Shown here one piece after another: positions 9,584 to 18,002 of a stretch of DNA of 64,000 nt. The position numbers were made by a program, and so were the translations under genes. Position 1 is the stretch's first letter; every line of letters begins with the position of its first letter. This DNA comes from Bacteroidales bacterium UBA6397 (GTDB lineage: Bacteria; Bacteroidota; Bacteroidia; Bacteroidales; UBA932). The stretch is taken from assembly GCA_002439875.1 (NCBI GenBank), contig DJQB01000017.1:8975-72974 (forward strand), written 5' to 3'. Under the pieces are notes generated by a model. That model had not been told where the DNA came from. It saw only the letters and a program-made list of their open reading frames with translations, and did not search any database.

Positions 9584-10435
9584 CTATAAAACCATCTTTT
9601 CGACGGATAACACAAGGATCCCTTCGGCACCAATCTCCTTCAGGCTCTCGATCTTCTCCCACAGAACGCTCTCGTCCACAACGGAGTGCAGCGAAGACCA
9701 ACCGCTCTGTGCAAGCGGCATGACTGTAGGGCTTCTCATAGCGGGGACAATCCTGATCGCCTCCTCAATCCTGTCATTCGGAATGTTCATCAGAAGATAC
9801 TTCTTTCCTCTGCTGTCTCTGACAGCGTTGAACCGGAACTTAATCTGTTCCAGAAGTTTAGACTTATCCTCAGACAGATTGCGGCACGAGATAAGCACCG
9901 CATCGGAGAACACAACTTTCTCCACTTCCTTCAAACCGTTGCTGACCAAGGTTCCGCCCGAAGACACTATGTCGAAGATCGCATCGCTCATCCCGACCGT
10001 TGGGGCTATCTCTACAGAGCCGGCGATAACGTTAATCTTTGCACTTATTCCATTATCTTTCAGAAATTTGCACAAAATATTAGGATAAGACGTGGCAATC
10101 CGTTTGCCGTTGAAATACTCAAGCCCAGGATATTCCTCAGCCTTGGGAATGGCCAACGAAATCCGGCATTCTCCGAATCCAAGATGGTCCACAATCTCCA
10201 CAGACTCTCCCCTCTCGCACACCTCGTTGTAACCCACTAATCCCAGATCCGCCACCCCTTGTGCAACGGCCTGAGGGATGTCATCATCCCGCAGGCAGAG
10301 GATCTCCACGGGAAAACTGCTTGACCTTGACAGGAACTTTCGCTTGCTGTCATCCACCTCGATTCCGGCCTCACGCATCAGTGCAAGGCTTTCATCACTT
10401 AATCGGCCTTTGGCCTGAATTGCGATTCTTAACAT
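9584..10435 (-). CDS. hisG: ATP phosphoribosyltransferase, long form
   Basis: First enzyme of histidine synthesis (ATP + PRPP). At 283 residues it is the long, homohexameric type, with a C-terminal ACT-like regulatory domain (about 210-283) that binds histidine in the family, so feedback inhibition is expected and no HisZ is needed. Visible blocks: LRIAIQAKGRLSDESLALMREAGI at the N-terminus and the PRPP loop with GSVEIAPTVGMSDAIFDIVSSGGTL (about 150-175). It is the first structural gene after the his leader and attenuator. Confidence 0.95.
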   Translation of the reverse strand: MLRIAIQAKGRLSDESLALMREAGIEVDDSKRKFLSRSSSFPVEILCLRDDDIPQAVAQGVADLGLVGYNEVCERGESVEIVDHLGFGECRISLAIPKAEEYPGLEYFNGKRIATSYPNILCKFLKDNGISAKINVIAGSVEIAPTVGMSDAIFDIVSSGGTLVSNGLKEVEKVVFSDAVLISCRNLSEDKSKLLEQIKFRFNAVRDSRGKKYLLMNIPNDRIEEAIRIVPAMRSPTVMPLAQSGWSSLHSVVDESVLWEKIESLKEIGAEGILVLSVEKMVL

Positions 10436-10451
10436 TTGTCGTTCGTTTTAT

Positions 10452-10485
10452 AAAAAAAGACCCGCAACCTACACGGAAGCGAGCC
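10452..10485 (-). terminator. his operon attenuator terminator
   Basis: Read on the minus strand, a hairpin with a GGCTCGC...GCGGGTC stem (10459-10485, using G-U pairs, with a second short CC/GG helix above an internal loop) is followed at once by seven T residues (10452-10458). It lies between the His-rich leader ORF and hisG, which is where an attenuator terminator belongs. I did not derive the competing antiterminator pairing. Confidence 0.65.
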
Positions 10486-10527
10486 TTGACTAAATATCCC
10501 TCAAAGTATCAGATACCCACGACAAAC

Positions 10528-10584
10528 TCACCCCCGTATGAAGCGATGGTTTAGATGTAGGTGGATATGATTAAAGTGTCTCAT
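10528..10584 (-). CDS. hisL: his operon leader peptide
   Basis: An 18-residue ORF, MRHFNHIHLHLNHRFIRG, with five histidines in the first 13 residues, followed by a stop and then the intrinsic terminator before hisG. Histidine-starved ribosomes stalling in the His codons would alter folding downstream and allow read-through, as in classical his attenuation. A promoter-like sequence lies 20-50 nt upstream. It is too short for routine gene calling. Confidence 0.8.
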   Translation of the reverse strand: MRHFNHIHLHLNHRFIRG

Positions 10585-10602
10585 TCTGTCTTTTTAACAG
10601 CG

Positions 10603-10633
10603 CAAATATCGGAAAAATATTCTAAAAAGCAAG
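10603..10633 (-). promoter_or_regulatory. Probable his operon promoter
   Basis: On the minus strand GATATTTG (10610-10603; one mismatch to the Bacteroidota -7 consensus TAnnTTTG) is preceded at exactly 19 nt by TTG (10632-10630), the -33 core. The expected start of transcription lies about 12 nt before the hisL ATG. The same TTG-19-TAnnTTTG spacing is seen at the tRNA-His promoter in this window. Confidence 0.5.
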
Positions 10634-10699
10634 ATAAATTTGACTAAACATTCATCAACATTCTCTTATGTTAGAAAATTCCAATCATAATAGGGCTCA

Positions 10700-12019
10700 T
10701 CAGAAAGAATACTTGACTATTCCCAAGACACGATGACTTATGATGTTATGTGGGTTACTAAACGCTAAACCACGCAGACTCAATGCATTCACGTCACCAT
10801 ATCTGACACAGGTGCCGTTATATTCCAAAGCAATTGACAATCTTTCCAGATTAAATGCCACTGCCGGTGCCACGCGCACCATTCCGCGAATATTCTTGAA
10901 CCCTCCATCAAAAAAGTAGATGTTGCTAAGAATCACCTTATCATCAAGTAGTCCCGTAAGAAGATCGTGAGTAGAACCTAATGCCTTCATTCCACCTGCC
11001 ATGAACATAAACTGCCATTGATCCCCGTAGGATGTCGATAAGAAGGCATTTATGGAGCGGAACGGAGTGTACTTGTAGTCAAGAGGATCACTCTCATCGT
11101 AAAGAGCGTATCCTCCCATTAGACGCAGATGATCACCTCCTGAAGCCAGAACCGCCTTTGCATTGATCTTGAACAGTCCTTTGGAATATTCCACGTACCC
11201 CATAGGGCTCAGCATTGATATTCTGTCTTTAACTTCAGCACCCTTGTAATAGTAACGTCCGTCTTCAAGAGTTCTCCATCGCGGCTTAAGGCTAAGGAAA
11301 TCAACTCCAGCCCTTGCCGTGAAATGCTTCGTTGAGAATGAAAGCCCTGCATAAAGTTCCGGAATCAGGCCATACTTTACATAATCCGCAGATGCACCCT
11401 GCGGACCTGTTGGAGTGAATTCCGCTGGATACAAAGCTCCAACGGTAAAAGTAAGCCTTTCAAAGAACGATGCGTTCAACATCAATTGAGGACTTCTAGA
11501 GTAAGGGTTAAATGGAGAGCCTCCTTCATAGCCAACCGTAAAAGGCATCCCCTCAGACATTGGATGCCATGCATGGCCTACCTTAACAGAGGTAGAACTA
11601 AGGAACTTTCCCAAGTCGTCCCAGTTCAGGCACACATAGGCTTCCCTAAGACGAAGAGACGCGGACTGCTTGTTCAAGAGGTAGAAATCTGTCTCCAGTT
11701 TGCCTTTAACATTGAACGAACCATACTGGAAACCGGTAAGGTTGAATCCTAAACGAGTTGTAATTGAAGACAGTTTCAAGGATGGATTGTACCAGATGTC
11801 ATAGCCATCCTTGTTGAGTTCGCTGTCGTAAGGAATGTAATAGAACAAGTCCTCAGAGTCGGTCTTGACTTCACGGGCATCAAATGAGACACCTGTGCGG
11901 AAAAAGCCATAAGGTTCCAAATGATTGGTAAGCTTTATCAAATGACTTTGGGCGCCCAATGGCAAATTGAAAAGAAGCATGGCTAAAGCCAATGCAAAAG
12001 TGTTGGATATTCTTTTCAT
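10700..12019 (-). CDS. Outer-membrane porin-like beta-barrel protein (paralogue B)
   Basis: About 439 residues with a signal peptide (MKRISNTFALALAMLLFNLPLGAQ) and an alternating-hydrophobicity barrel ending in a terminal Phe (IVKYSF), the outer-membrane insertion signal. It shares much sequence with its neighbour at 12069-13343: LEPYGFFRTGVSFDAREV..EDLFYYIP, VKVGHAWHPMSEGMP, SPFNPYSRSPQLMLNASF and GPQGASADYVKYGLIPELYAGLSF all have counterparts there. The layout resembles DcaP-like porins, but the solute is unknown. I chose the ATG at 12019, which gives a clean signal peptide. Last gene of the putative peptidase-transporter-porin unit. Confidence 0.75.
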   Translation of the reverse strand: MKRISNTFALALAMLLFNLPLGAQSHLIKLTNHLEPYGFFRTGVSFDAREVKTDSEDLFYYIPYDSELNKDGYDIWYNPSLKLSSITTRLGFNLTGFQYGSFNVKGKLETDFYLLNKQSASLRLREAYVCLNWDDLGKFLSSTSVKVGHAWHPMSEGMPFTVGYEGGSPFNPYSRSPQLMLNASFFERLTFTVGALYPAEFTPTGPQGASADYVKYGLIPELYAGLSFSTKHFTARAGVDFLSLKPRWRTLEDGRYYYKGAEVKDRISMLSPMGYVEYSKGLFKINAKAVLASGGDHLRLMGGYALYDESDPLDYKYTPFRSINAFLSTSYGDQWQFMFMAGGMKALGSTHDLLTGLLDDKVILSNIYFFDGGFKNIRGMVRVAPAVAFNLERLSIALEYNGTCVRYGDVNALSLRGLAFSNPHNIISHRVLGIVKYSF

Positions 12020-12068
12020 AGCATCATGTTTCTTAGTCAAGGCCGACACCTTAACTTGTTAAAAAAAA

Positions 12069-13343
12069 TTAGAAAGTGAATTTAACCAAAGCCTGAATAC
12101 GATTGTTGGTAATCCAATGGAGGTTGTCCTCGGCAAGACCTTTGGCTCCGATGTACTTCACACCTTCCACAGTCTTATAGTCACCGTACTGCACGCTTGT
12201 GAGTTCATATTCAAGACCAATCGCAAATTTGCCGATGTTGCGGATCACGGTAGGAGTGAGTCTGTACATCTGGTTCATGTTCGAGAAGCTGTTCTTGCTG
12301 AAATAGAGGTTGGCGGCAGGAGCGTAGCCATTCTTGGCTCCGTAAAGGTCGTCCTTCGTCCCGAAATTCTTCACGTAACCAGCGAAAAGGATCCACTGGG
12401 TCTTCTTACCGTACATAAAACTGGCCCAAGTCGAAGAGTTGCGGGTGGGTGTATATTCATAACTTACACCGTCAGACTTGACTCCTGAGATTCCGTAGCC
12501 ACCGTTGAGGTTGACATGCTCGCCGGCCTCTGCGAAGACGGTCTTGACCTTGGCCGAGAACAGACCGTTTTTATACTGTCCGAAGAAGAACGGGGAGACT
12601 GTTGTTATGCGATCATCAACCTTGACGGTGCCGTTGTTGGCTCTCGGCTTGATGGATAGCGCGTTGACTCCGGCCCTCAAAAGGAGACCCCCACTCTTGT
12701 AGTTCAATCCGAGGTACACTTCAGGAGTGCAGGCATCCTTGATGTAGTTGGCTGAAGCTCCGGAAGGACCGGCAGAGACGTACTGCATCTGCCAGATAGC
12801 CGAGGCTGTCAATGAAAGAGCATCGGTGAAGTTGTAGTCAAACTTGACCTGTGGGGTGCGGCTGAAAGGACCGAAAGGCGCTCCTGTGTTGAGTGAGAAC
12901 ACATCCGGCATGTCAGCCGCCATCGGATGCCACGCCTGACCGGCTGTCACAAGCCAATCATTCTTGCCAACAGTGACAAAAGCCTGGCGGAGACGCAGCA
13001 CAGCTGTTCCTGTAGCTCCAGTGAGGCCATTGTAGAAATCCGTCTCAATCTTTGCTCCGAACTTCAGTCCATTATATTCATAGCCTGTCACATTGAGTCC
13101 GACTCTGGAAGTGATGGCAGCGAAGCGGAAAGAACCCTGTTCGTTCAGATCGACATCGTCTTTCATGTTCTCGTCCTTTGGAAGGTAGTAAAAGAGGTCT
13201 TCTGTTCCAGCCACACTCTCACGAGTGTCGAAAGCGTAATAATTTCTGATGAAGCCATAAAGGCTGATCTTTGGTTTGGTCTCCTGTGCTGCAAGAGTGG
13301 TGCACAATGCCAAAGCGGCAATGGAAGTGATGATTTTGTTCAT
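12069..13343 (-). CDS. Outer-membrane porin-like beta-barrel protein (paralogue A)
   Basis: About 424 residues, with signal peptide MNKIITSIAALALCTTLAAQ and a C-terminal aromatic residue (ALVKFTF). The start at 13343 places the signal sequence correctly; upstream in-frame codons add 27 unlikely residues. Blocks shared with paralogue B include YGFIRNYYAFDTRESV..EDLFYYLP, TAGQAWHPMAADMP, APFGPFSRTPQVKFDYNF and GPSGASANYIKDACTPEVYLGLNY. It probably lets small solutes across the outer membrane for the carrier encoded just upstream; that link is inferred from position only. Confidence 0.78.
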   Translation of the reverse strand: MNKIITSIAALALCTTLAAQETKPKISLYGFIRNYYAFDTRESVAGTEDLFYYLPKDENMKDDVDLNEQGSFRFAAITSRVGLNVTGYEYNGLKFGAKIETDFYNGLTGATGTAVLRLRQAFVTVGKNDWLVTAGQAWHPMAADMPDVFSLNTGAPFGPFSRTPQVKFDYNFTDALSLTASAIWQMQYVSAGPSGASANYIKDACTPEVYLGLNYKSGGLLLRAGVNALSIKPRANNGTVKVDDRITTVSPFFFGQYKNGLFSAKVKTVFAEAGEHVNLNGGYGISGVKSDGVSYEYTPTRNSSTWASFMYGKKTQWILFAGYVKNFGTKDDLYGAKNGYAPAANLYFSKNSFSNMNQMYRLTPTVIRNIGKFAIGLEYELTSVQYGDYKTVEGVKYIGAKGLAEDNLHWITNNRIQALVKFTF

Positions 13344-13428
13344 TTTGATAACTACTAACTTATTTTTAAGCATTGAGAAGCTGCCTTGGTTAATACTCCA
13401 AAACAGCTTCTCTGATATTACCAAACAA

Positions 13429-14880
13429 TTACTGCGCGAACGGGAAGATCCTGGTGAGCCAGAAGAATCCGAAGATGAATCCGACTACACCGATGATGAT
13501 GCCGATCTTCGCCATATCCTTTGTCTCGACTAGTCCAGTTGAGGCCGCAATGGCGTTCGGAGGTGTGGAGATAGGGAAAAGCATGGCGATGGACGCGCAC
13601 ACAGCGATGAATATTATCATGGCCTGAGTTCCGCCCATAGCGATGAACGCTGCATTGTTGGCGGCAGCCGGATCGGCCATCCCCTCAGCGACTACGATAA
13701 GGATAGGGATAAGCAGGGCCGCTGTGGCAGAGTTGCTGATAAAGTTCGAGAGGAAGTAGCAGACGAAACCCGCCACAACCAGAACTAGAATCACGGACAT
13801 CGAGCCGAAAGGAATTGCCGTGATGAGAACCTTGGCTAGACCCGTGTCCTGAAGGAGATAGCCGAGTGCGAAACCTCCGGCCACGAGCCAAAGCACCGAC
13901 CAGTTGATTTCCTTGATTTCCTCTTTTCCGAAAAGGCCCGTTGCTGTGAAGACACCCAGAGGAATCAGAGCCACGACGTTGGAACTGATGTGATGAAGCT
14001 GCTCGGTCGCCCAAAGAAGAATCGTGATGATGAATGTAGCCCAAACGACCTTGCTCTTCCAGTCCTTCTTCTTGTCGTTCGCAGGAATCTCAAGCACGAG
14101 TTTCTGGGTCTTGAAAGGGAAGAACACGAGGAGAAGAACCCAGGCGAGGAGAATCATGATGATCACGTAAGGGATCATATGGATGCACCAGTCTCCGAAA
14201 GAGACATCTATGCCGGCCTGCTCAAGATAGCCCTTAGCTGTGGCGTTAGGAGGGGTACCGATAGGGGTGCCGATACCGCCAAGGTTGGCGGCTATAGGAA
14301 TCGAGAGGGCAAGGCCGATCTTTCCCTTGTCGTCACTCGGAAGCTTTGAGAGCACCGGAGCAAGGAAAGCAAGCATCATGGCTGCGGTCGCGGTGTTGCT
14401 CATGAACATTGAGAACACTGAGATGATGACAAGGAATCCCAAAAGCACCATCTTAGGCTTTGTCCCGAAGATGCTGAGCAGGGATTTGGCCAGAGTGACA
14501 TCCAGTCCGAATCTTTCGGCCATGATCGCGAGCACGAATCCGCCGAGGAACAGCATCACGACTGGGTCTGCGAAAGATGACATTATCTTTTTGTAGCTTA
14601 CCAACTGCCCGAACTCAGGATTGCAGAAGAAGCCGAACCCCTTGTCAGAGACGGTCAGCAGAGCCACCACGATGATCATCACGGAAGTCGCCCAGTTAGG
14701 GATGATCTCAAACATCCACATCAACGCGGCGAACACAAAGAGAGCAATCACACGCTGCTGCACAACAGTCAGAGCGTCAATGCCAAAGAAAGAGGTAGGA
14801 ACACACCACAGGAAGAGTGTGACCAAAAGAACGATTGGCAGAAGCACACCGTACTTCACATTGAATTTCTTTTCAGCCAT
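13429..14880 (-). CDS. DASS (SLC13) family anion:sodium symporter
   Basis: Inner-membrane carrier of 483 residues with about 11-12 hydrophobic segments. Two SNT-type sodium/substrate motifs are present, SNTATAAMMLAFLAP (about residue 155) and SNSATAALLIPILIV (about 390), each followed by a TPxNA element (GTPIGTPPNATAKG and PISTPPNAIA), the hallmark repeat of di- and tricarboxylate carriers such as VcINDY. Likely substrates are C4-dicarboxylates or related anions; sequence alone does not fix this. It lies between the M49-like gene and the porins on one strand. Confidence 0.9.
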   Translation of the reverse strand: MAEKKFNVKYGVLLPIVLLVTLFLWCVPTSFFGIDALTVVQQRVIALFVFAALMWMFEIIPNWATSVMIIVVALLTVSDKGFGFFCNPEFGQLVSYKKIMSSFADPVVMLFLGGFVLAIMAERFGLDVTLAKSLLSIFGTKPKMVLLGFLVIISVFSMFMSNTATAAMMLAFLAPVLSKLPSDDKGKIGLALSIPIAANLGGIGTPIGTPPNATAKGYLEQAGIDVSFGDWCIHMIPYVIIMILLAWVLLLVFFPFKTQKLVLEIPANDKKKDWKSKVVWATFIITILLWATEQLHHISSNVVALIPLGVFTATGLFGKEEIKEINWSVLWLVAGGFALGYLLQDTGLAKVLITAIPFGSMSVILVLVVAGFVCYFLSNFISNSATAALLIPILIVVAEGMADPAAANNAAFIAMGGTQAMIIFIAVCASIAMLFPISTPPNAIAASTGLVETKDMAKIGIIIGVVGFIFGFFWLTRIFPFAQ

Positions 14881-14903
14881 TTCAGTAGTATTGATTATTT
14901 ATT

Positions 14904-16502
14904 TTATTTCTGGAATTCAAACCTAAGGTCAATCGGGATGTTCTCAAGGCGGATGTTCATGAGGTCGGCCTTGAAGTCCTCCGACAAAACACAGTACTGG
15001 TTCTCGAACCGCTCCGCGAACCCGCGGTCTCCGGTAGCCTGGGTCTTGAGGGCTATGGCGGTGAACTCGGCAACAAGCGAAAGGGTCTTTTCGTAGTCAA
15101 TTGAATATTTACCGCTGTCACCTCGCTTGAAAGCCCCGTTCCGGTTGAGGTAATTGAACAGCATCACATAGGCCCTGCCAAGTTGAGAAGCTTCCCCGAA
15201 ACGCTCTGAACGGATCAGGTTGGCAACGAATGTCGTGATTGCATCCTCTTTTGTGACAAGCGTAGGAATCTTGTGTTCGTCCAAAAGTTTGCAGACAAGA
15301 TAAAGTCCAAGAGCATTCGCTTTGGCGTCCTCCCATGTGAGAGCCATGTTGCCGAGAGCCTCGTCAACTTCGCCTTTACCGTTGATCGTCTCCTTGACTC
15401 CGAGTCCATGGGAAATCTCACGGAATGCGATGTTCCAGTAGAAAGCCTCCTCGCTGAGGTGATCCTGCTGGTCAGGGGTCAGGACCACTATGCCCACAGG
15501 ATTCACAATCCTGTTGAACTTCTCCACCATGATGTTGCGCAAAAGGGCGGTACGGGTACCAGCCTTGGCCTGGACATCCTCATTGTAAGGGAGGTTCAAG
15601 GCTATAAGCTTGATGCCCGCATTGGCGTGGCCGGAACAATAGATGGCATCGTAGGCGTATATTTCGGACTCGTCGCCAGGAACAAAAGTCTTATACTCTT
15701 CCTCACAAGGAATCTGCCTCTGGAGTTCCGGAAGCATCGAATTGAACCGGTTCAGCACTTCGGTACGCTTGAGGTCCTTCAGAAGCACATAGGCCTCGTA
15801 GGATGCCTTGAGACCGTACAACTGATCGTCATTGATCTCATCGGGGCCAATGATGAGATCCATCCGGCTGTCAGTCATCTCCAACCACGCAAGGTCGCTG
15901 TCATAATAATAGTCAGTCTTCAAAGCGTCAATCTTCTTGAGAAGATAGTTGCGGACACTCGGCTTGATGGTGATGTCAGCGGCGGCCTTTAGGTAGTTGC
16001 AGATCTTGTCGATATTGTACTCATAGGCATCGTGATACCACACAGTGACAAGTCTGCCGTCCGTGTCACGTCTGATGAGCGAGTATGGACTTGTCTTCAC
16101 CGGGTCGGCAAGCGAATCGAACTCAGCCGATGTCATGTCTGCCGGATAGAAATTGGCACCTAAAGGAAGTTTCCCGAAACCATCCACAAAAGTGGAGCCG
16201 TCAAGACGATCCCATGGGCCGTAGTTGATTTTGGCGTAGTCCCGTAAATCAGCGTCTTTCAGATTCTCAATCAGAGTTTTGTCTCCAAAATACTGTTTCC
16301 AATAGATGCTGTCGGCCTGGTCTGCCGCAAATTTGTAAAGATTGAGGACTTCTTTGCCGTTGTCCGAGATACCCGAAAGGTCCGGTGATTCGATCTTGAC
16401 AAGAGCATACGAATCGACCTTTTTCTGAACAGCGGTCTCAGGCTTTGTGTTGCAGGAGGCCAGAAGAGCGATCAGCGATAATGCCAGAACGGTTCTTTTC
16501 AT
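14904..16502 (-). CDS. M49 (dipeptidyl-peptidase III-like) lipoprotein, altered zinc motif
   Basis: 532 residues with a lipoprotein signal (LIALLASC, Cys17). The C-terminal half resembles the M49/DPP III superfamily: REISHGLG at 361-368 followed by WEDAKANALGLY at 390-401. In zinc-active members these correspond to an HExxH-type helix and an EExxA(D/E) helix. Here the first zinc His is Arg361, so the canonical metal site is incomplete, and the protein may be a non-catalytic or altered relative. FYPADMTSAEFDSL and the late IYCSGHANAG block fit the family fold. It is the first gene of the unit leading to the DASS carrier. A TAAATTTG -7-like element (16551-16544) lies upstream. Confidence 0.7.
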   Translation of the reverse strand: MKRTVLALSLIALLASCNTKPETAVQKKVDSYALVKIESPDLSGISDNGKEVLNLYKFAADQADSIYWKQYFGDKTLIENLKDADLRDYAKINYGPWDRLDGSTFVDGFGKLPLGANFYPADMTSAEFDSLADPVKTSPYSLIRRDTDGRLVTVWYHDAYEYNIDKICNYLKAAADITIKPSVRNYLLKKIDALKTDYYYDSDLAWLEMTDSRMDLIIGPDEINDDQLYGLKASYEAYVLLKDLKRTEVLNRFNSMLPELQRQIPCEEEYKTFVPGDESEIYAYDAIYCSGHANAGIKLIALNLPYNEDVQAKAGTRTALLRNIMVEKFNRIVNPVGIVVLTPDQQDHLSEEAFYWNIAFREISHGLGVKETINGKGEVDEALGNMALTWEDAKANALGLYLVCKLLDEHKIPTLVTKEDAITTFVANLIRSERFGEASQLGRAYVMLFNYLNRNGAFKRGDSGKYSIDYEKTLSLVAEFTAIALKTQATGDRGFAERFENQYCVLSEDFKADLMNIRLENIPIDLRFEFQK

Positions 16503-16564
16503 TTGAAAAAAGTGTTATTATTGTTTATTTTCTTTGCATCTTGCAAATTTAATGAATATAAATG

Positions 16565-16597
16565 AAAAAAAGCACATCAACGAGACGTTGATGTGCT
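16565..16597 (-). terminator. Intrinsic terminator of gdhA
   Basis: A perfect 12-bp stem, AGCACATCAACG pairing with CGTTGATGTGCT (16571-16597) around a 3-nt loop, is followed on the minus strand by a run of seven T. It lies 24 bases past the gdhA stop. Confidence 0.9.
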
Positions 16598-16620
16598 GAT
16601 ATTCGTAAGAAATCGTACAA

Positions 16621-17964
16621 TTAGATGATTCCCTGCTCAAGCATGGCCTGGGCGACCTTCATGAAGCCGGCGATGTTGGCGCCTTTCACGTAGTCAACGC
16701 TGCCGTCCGGACGTGTGCCGTACTTCACGCACTGCTCATGGATGCTCTGCATGATCCAGTGAAGTTTGTCGTCGACTTCCTGTGCTGACCAGCTGAGGTG
16801 GGCGGCGTTCTGGGTCATCTCAAGACCAGAGGTGGCCACTCCGCCGGCATTAACGGCCTTACCAGGAGCGAAGAGGACTCCGTTGTTCTGGAAGAAGTGG
16901 ATGGCTCCCGGCTGGCAACCCATGTTGGAAACCTCGCAGCAGCACCAGCAACCGTTAGCCTTAAGTTCCTTGGCGTCGTCCTCGCTGAGCTCGTTCTGGA
17001 ACGCGCAAGGAAGCGCGATGTCGCAAGGGATGCTCCAAGCCTTCTTGCCGGCGGTGAACTGAACCTGCCCAGGGAACTTGGTGGCGAGATCCTCGACCAT
17101 ATTCCTGTTGGAAGCACGCATGTCAAGCATATATTCATTCATCTCAGGAGTCATTCCTTCAGGAATATGGCAGACTCCGTCAGGGCCGGAGATGGCCACA
17201 ACCTTGGCTCCGAGCTGGGTAGCTTTCTTAACTGCGCCCCAAGCCACATTTCCGAAACCTGAGATGCAGACCTTCTGGCCGGCGATGTCCTTTCCTGCCT
17301 TGTGGAGAAGATGCTGGGTGAAATAGAGGGCTCCGAAACCGGTGGCCTCAGGACGAAGGATCGAACCTCCCCATGTAGCGCCCTTTCCTGTGAGCACTCC
17401 GGTGTGGTACTGGCGCGCAAGCTTCTGGTACATTCCGTTAAGGAAGCCAATCTCACGTCCGCCTACACCAACGTCACCCGCAGGGATGTCCTGATCAGGG
17501 CCGATGCAGCGCCAGAGCTCAAGCATGAAAGCTTGGCAGAAACGCATGATCTCAGCGTTTGACTTTCCGACAGGATCGAAGTCTGAACCACCTTTCGCTC
17601 CACCCATAGGAAGGGTCGTGAGGGCGTTCTTGAATGTCTGCTCGAATCCGAGGAACTTTAACATTGAAGGGGTAACGGCCTTGTGGAAGCGAAGTCCTCC
17701 CTTGTAAGGTCCGATCGCGCTGTTGAACTGGACGCGGTAGCCGAGGTTGGTCTGAACCTCACCGTTGTCGTCAATCCATGTCACACGGAAAGTAAAGATT
17801 CTGTCAGGCTCCACGAGCCTCTCGACGATCTTAGCCTTCTCGAACTCAGGATGCCGGTTGTAAACTTCCTCGATTGACTCAAGAACCTCCTCTACTGCCT
17901 GAAGATATTCTTTCTCTGTTGGATACTTGGCCTGAAGACGGGCCATTATTTCTGTTGTTTTCAT
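16621..17964 (-). CDS. gdhA: Glutamate dehydrogenase (probably NADP-dependent)
   Basis: Hexameric ~450-residue glutamate dehydrogenase (447 here), which makes glutamate from 2-oxoglutarate and ammonia. Blocks: KGGLRFHKAVTPSMLKFLGFEQTFKNALTTLPMGGAKGGSDFD carries the catalytic lysines; the nucleotide-binding fold follows at KVCISGFGNVAWGAVKKATQLGAKVV (about 230). The anabolic role fits its position 38 nt after korB, whose enzyme handles 2-oxoglutarate. No promoter is obvious in that gap, so it may be cotranscribed with korAB. It ends at a strong terminator. Confidence 0.95.
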   Translation of the reverse strand: MKTTEIMARLQAKYPTEKEYLQAVEEVLESIEEVYNRHPEFEKAKIVERLVEPDRIFTFRVTWIDDNGEVQTNLGYRVQFNSAIGPYKGGLRFHKAVTPSMLKFLGFEQTFKNALTTLPMGGAKGGSDFDPVGKSNAEIMRFCQAFMLELWRCIGPDQDIPAGDVGVGGREIGFLNGMYQKLARQYHTGVLTGKGATWGGSILRPEATGFGALYFTQHLLHKAGKDIAGQKVCISGFGNVAWGAVKKATQLGAKVVAISGPDGVCHIPEGMTPEMNEYMLDMRASNRNMVEDLATKFPGQVQFTAGKKAWSIPCDIALPCAFQNELSEDDAKELKANGCWCCCEVSNMGCQPGAIHFFQNNGVLFAPGKAVNAGGVATSGLEMTQNAAHLSWSAQEVDDKLHWIMQSIHEQCVKYGTRPDGSVDYVKGANIAGFMKVAQAMLEQGII

Positions 17965-18002
17965 AACGTAATGTGTTATTAATTAGTTTTAAAATATGTG
18001 TT

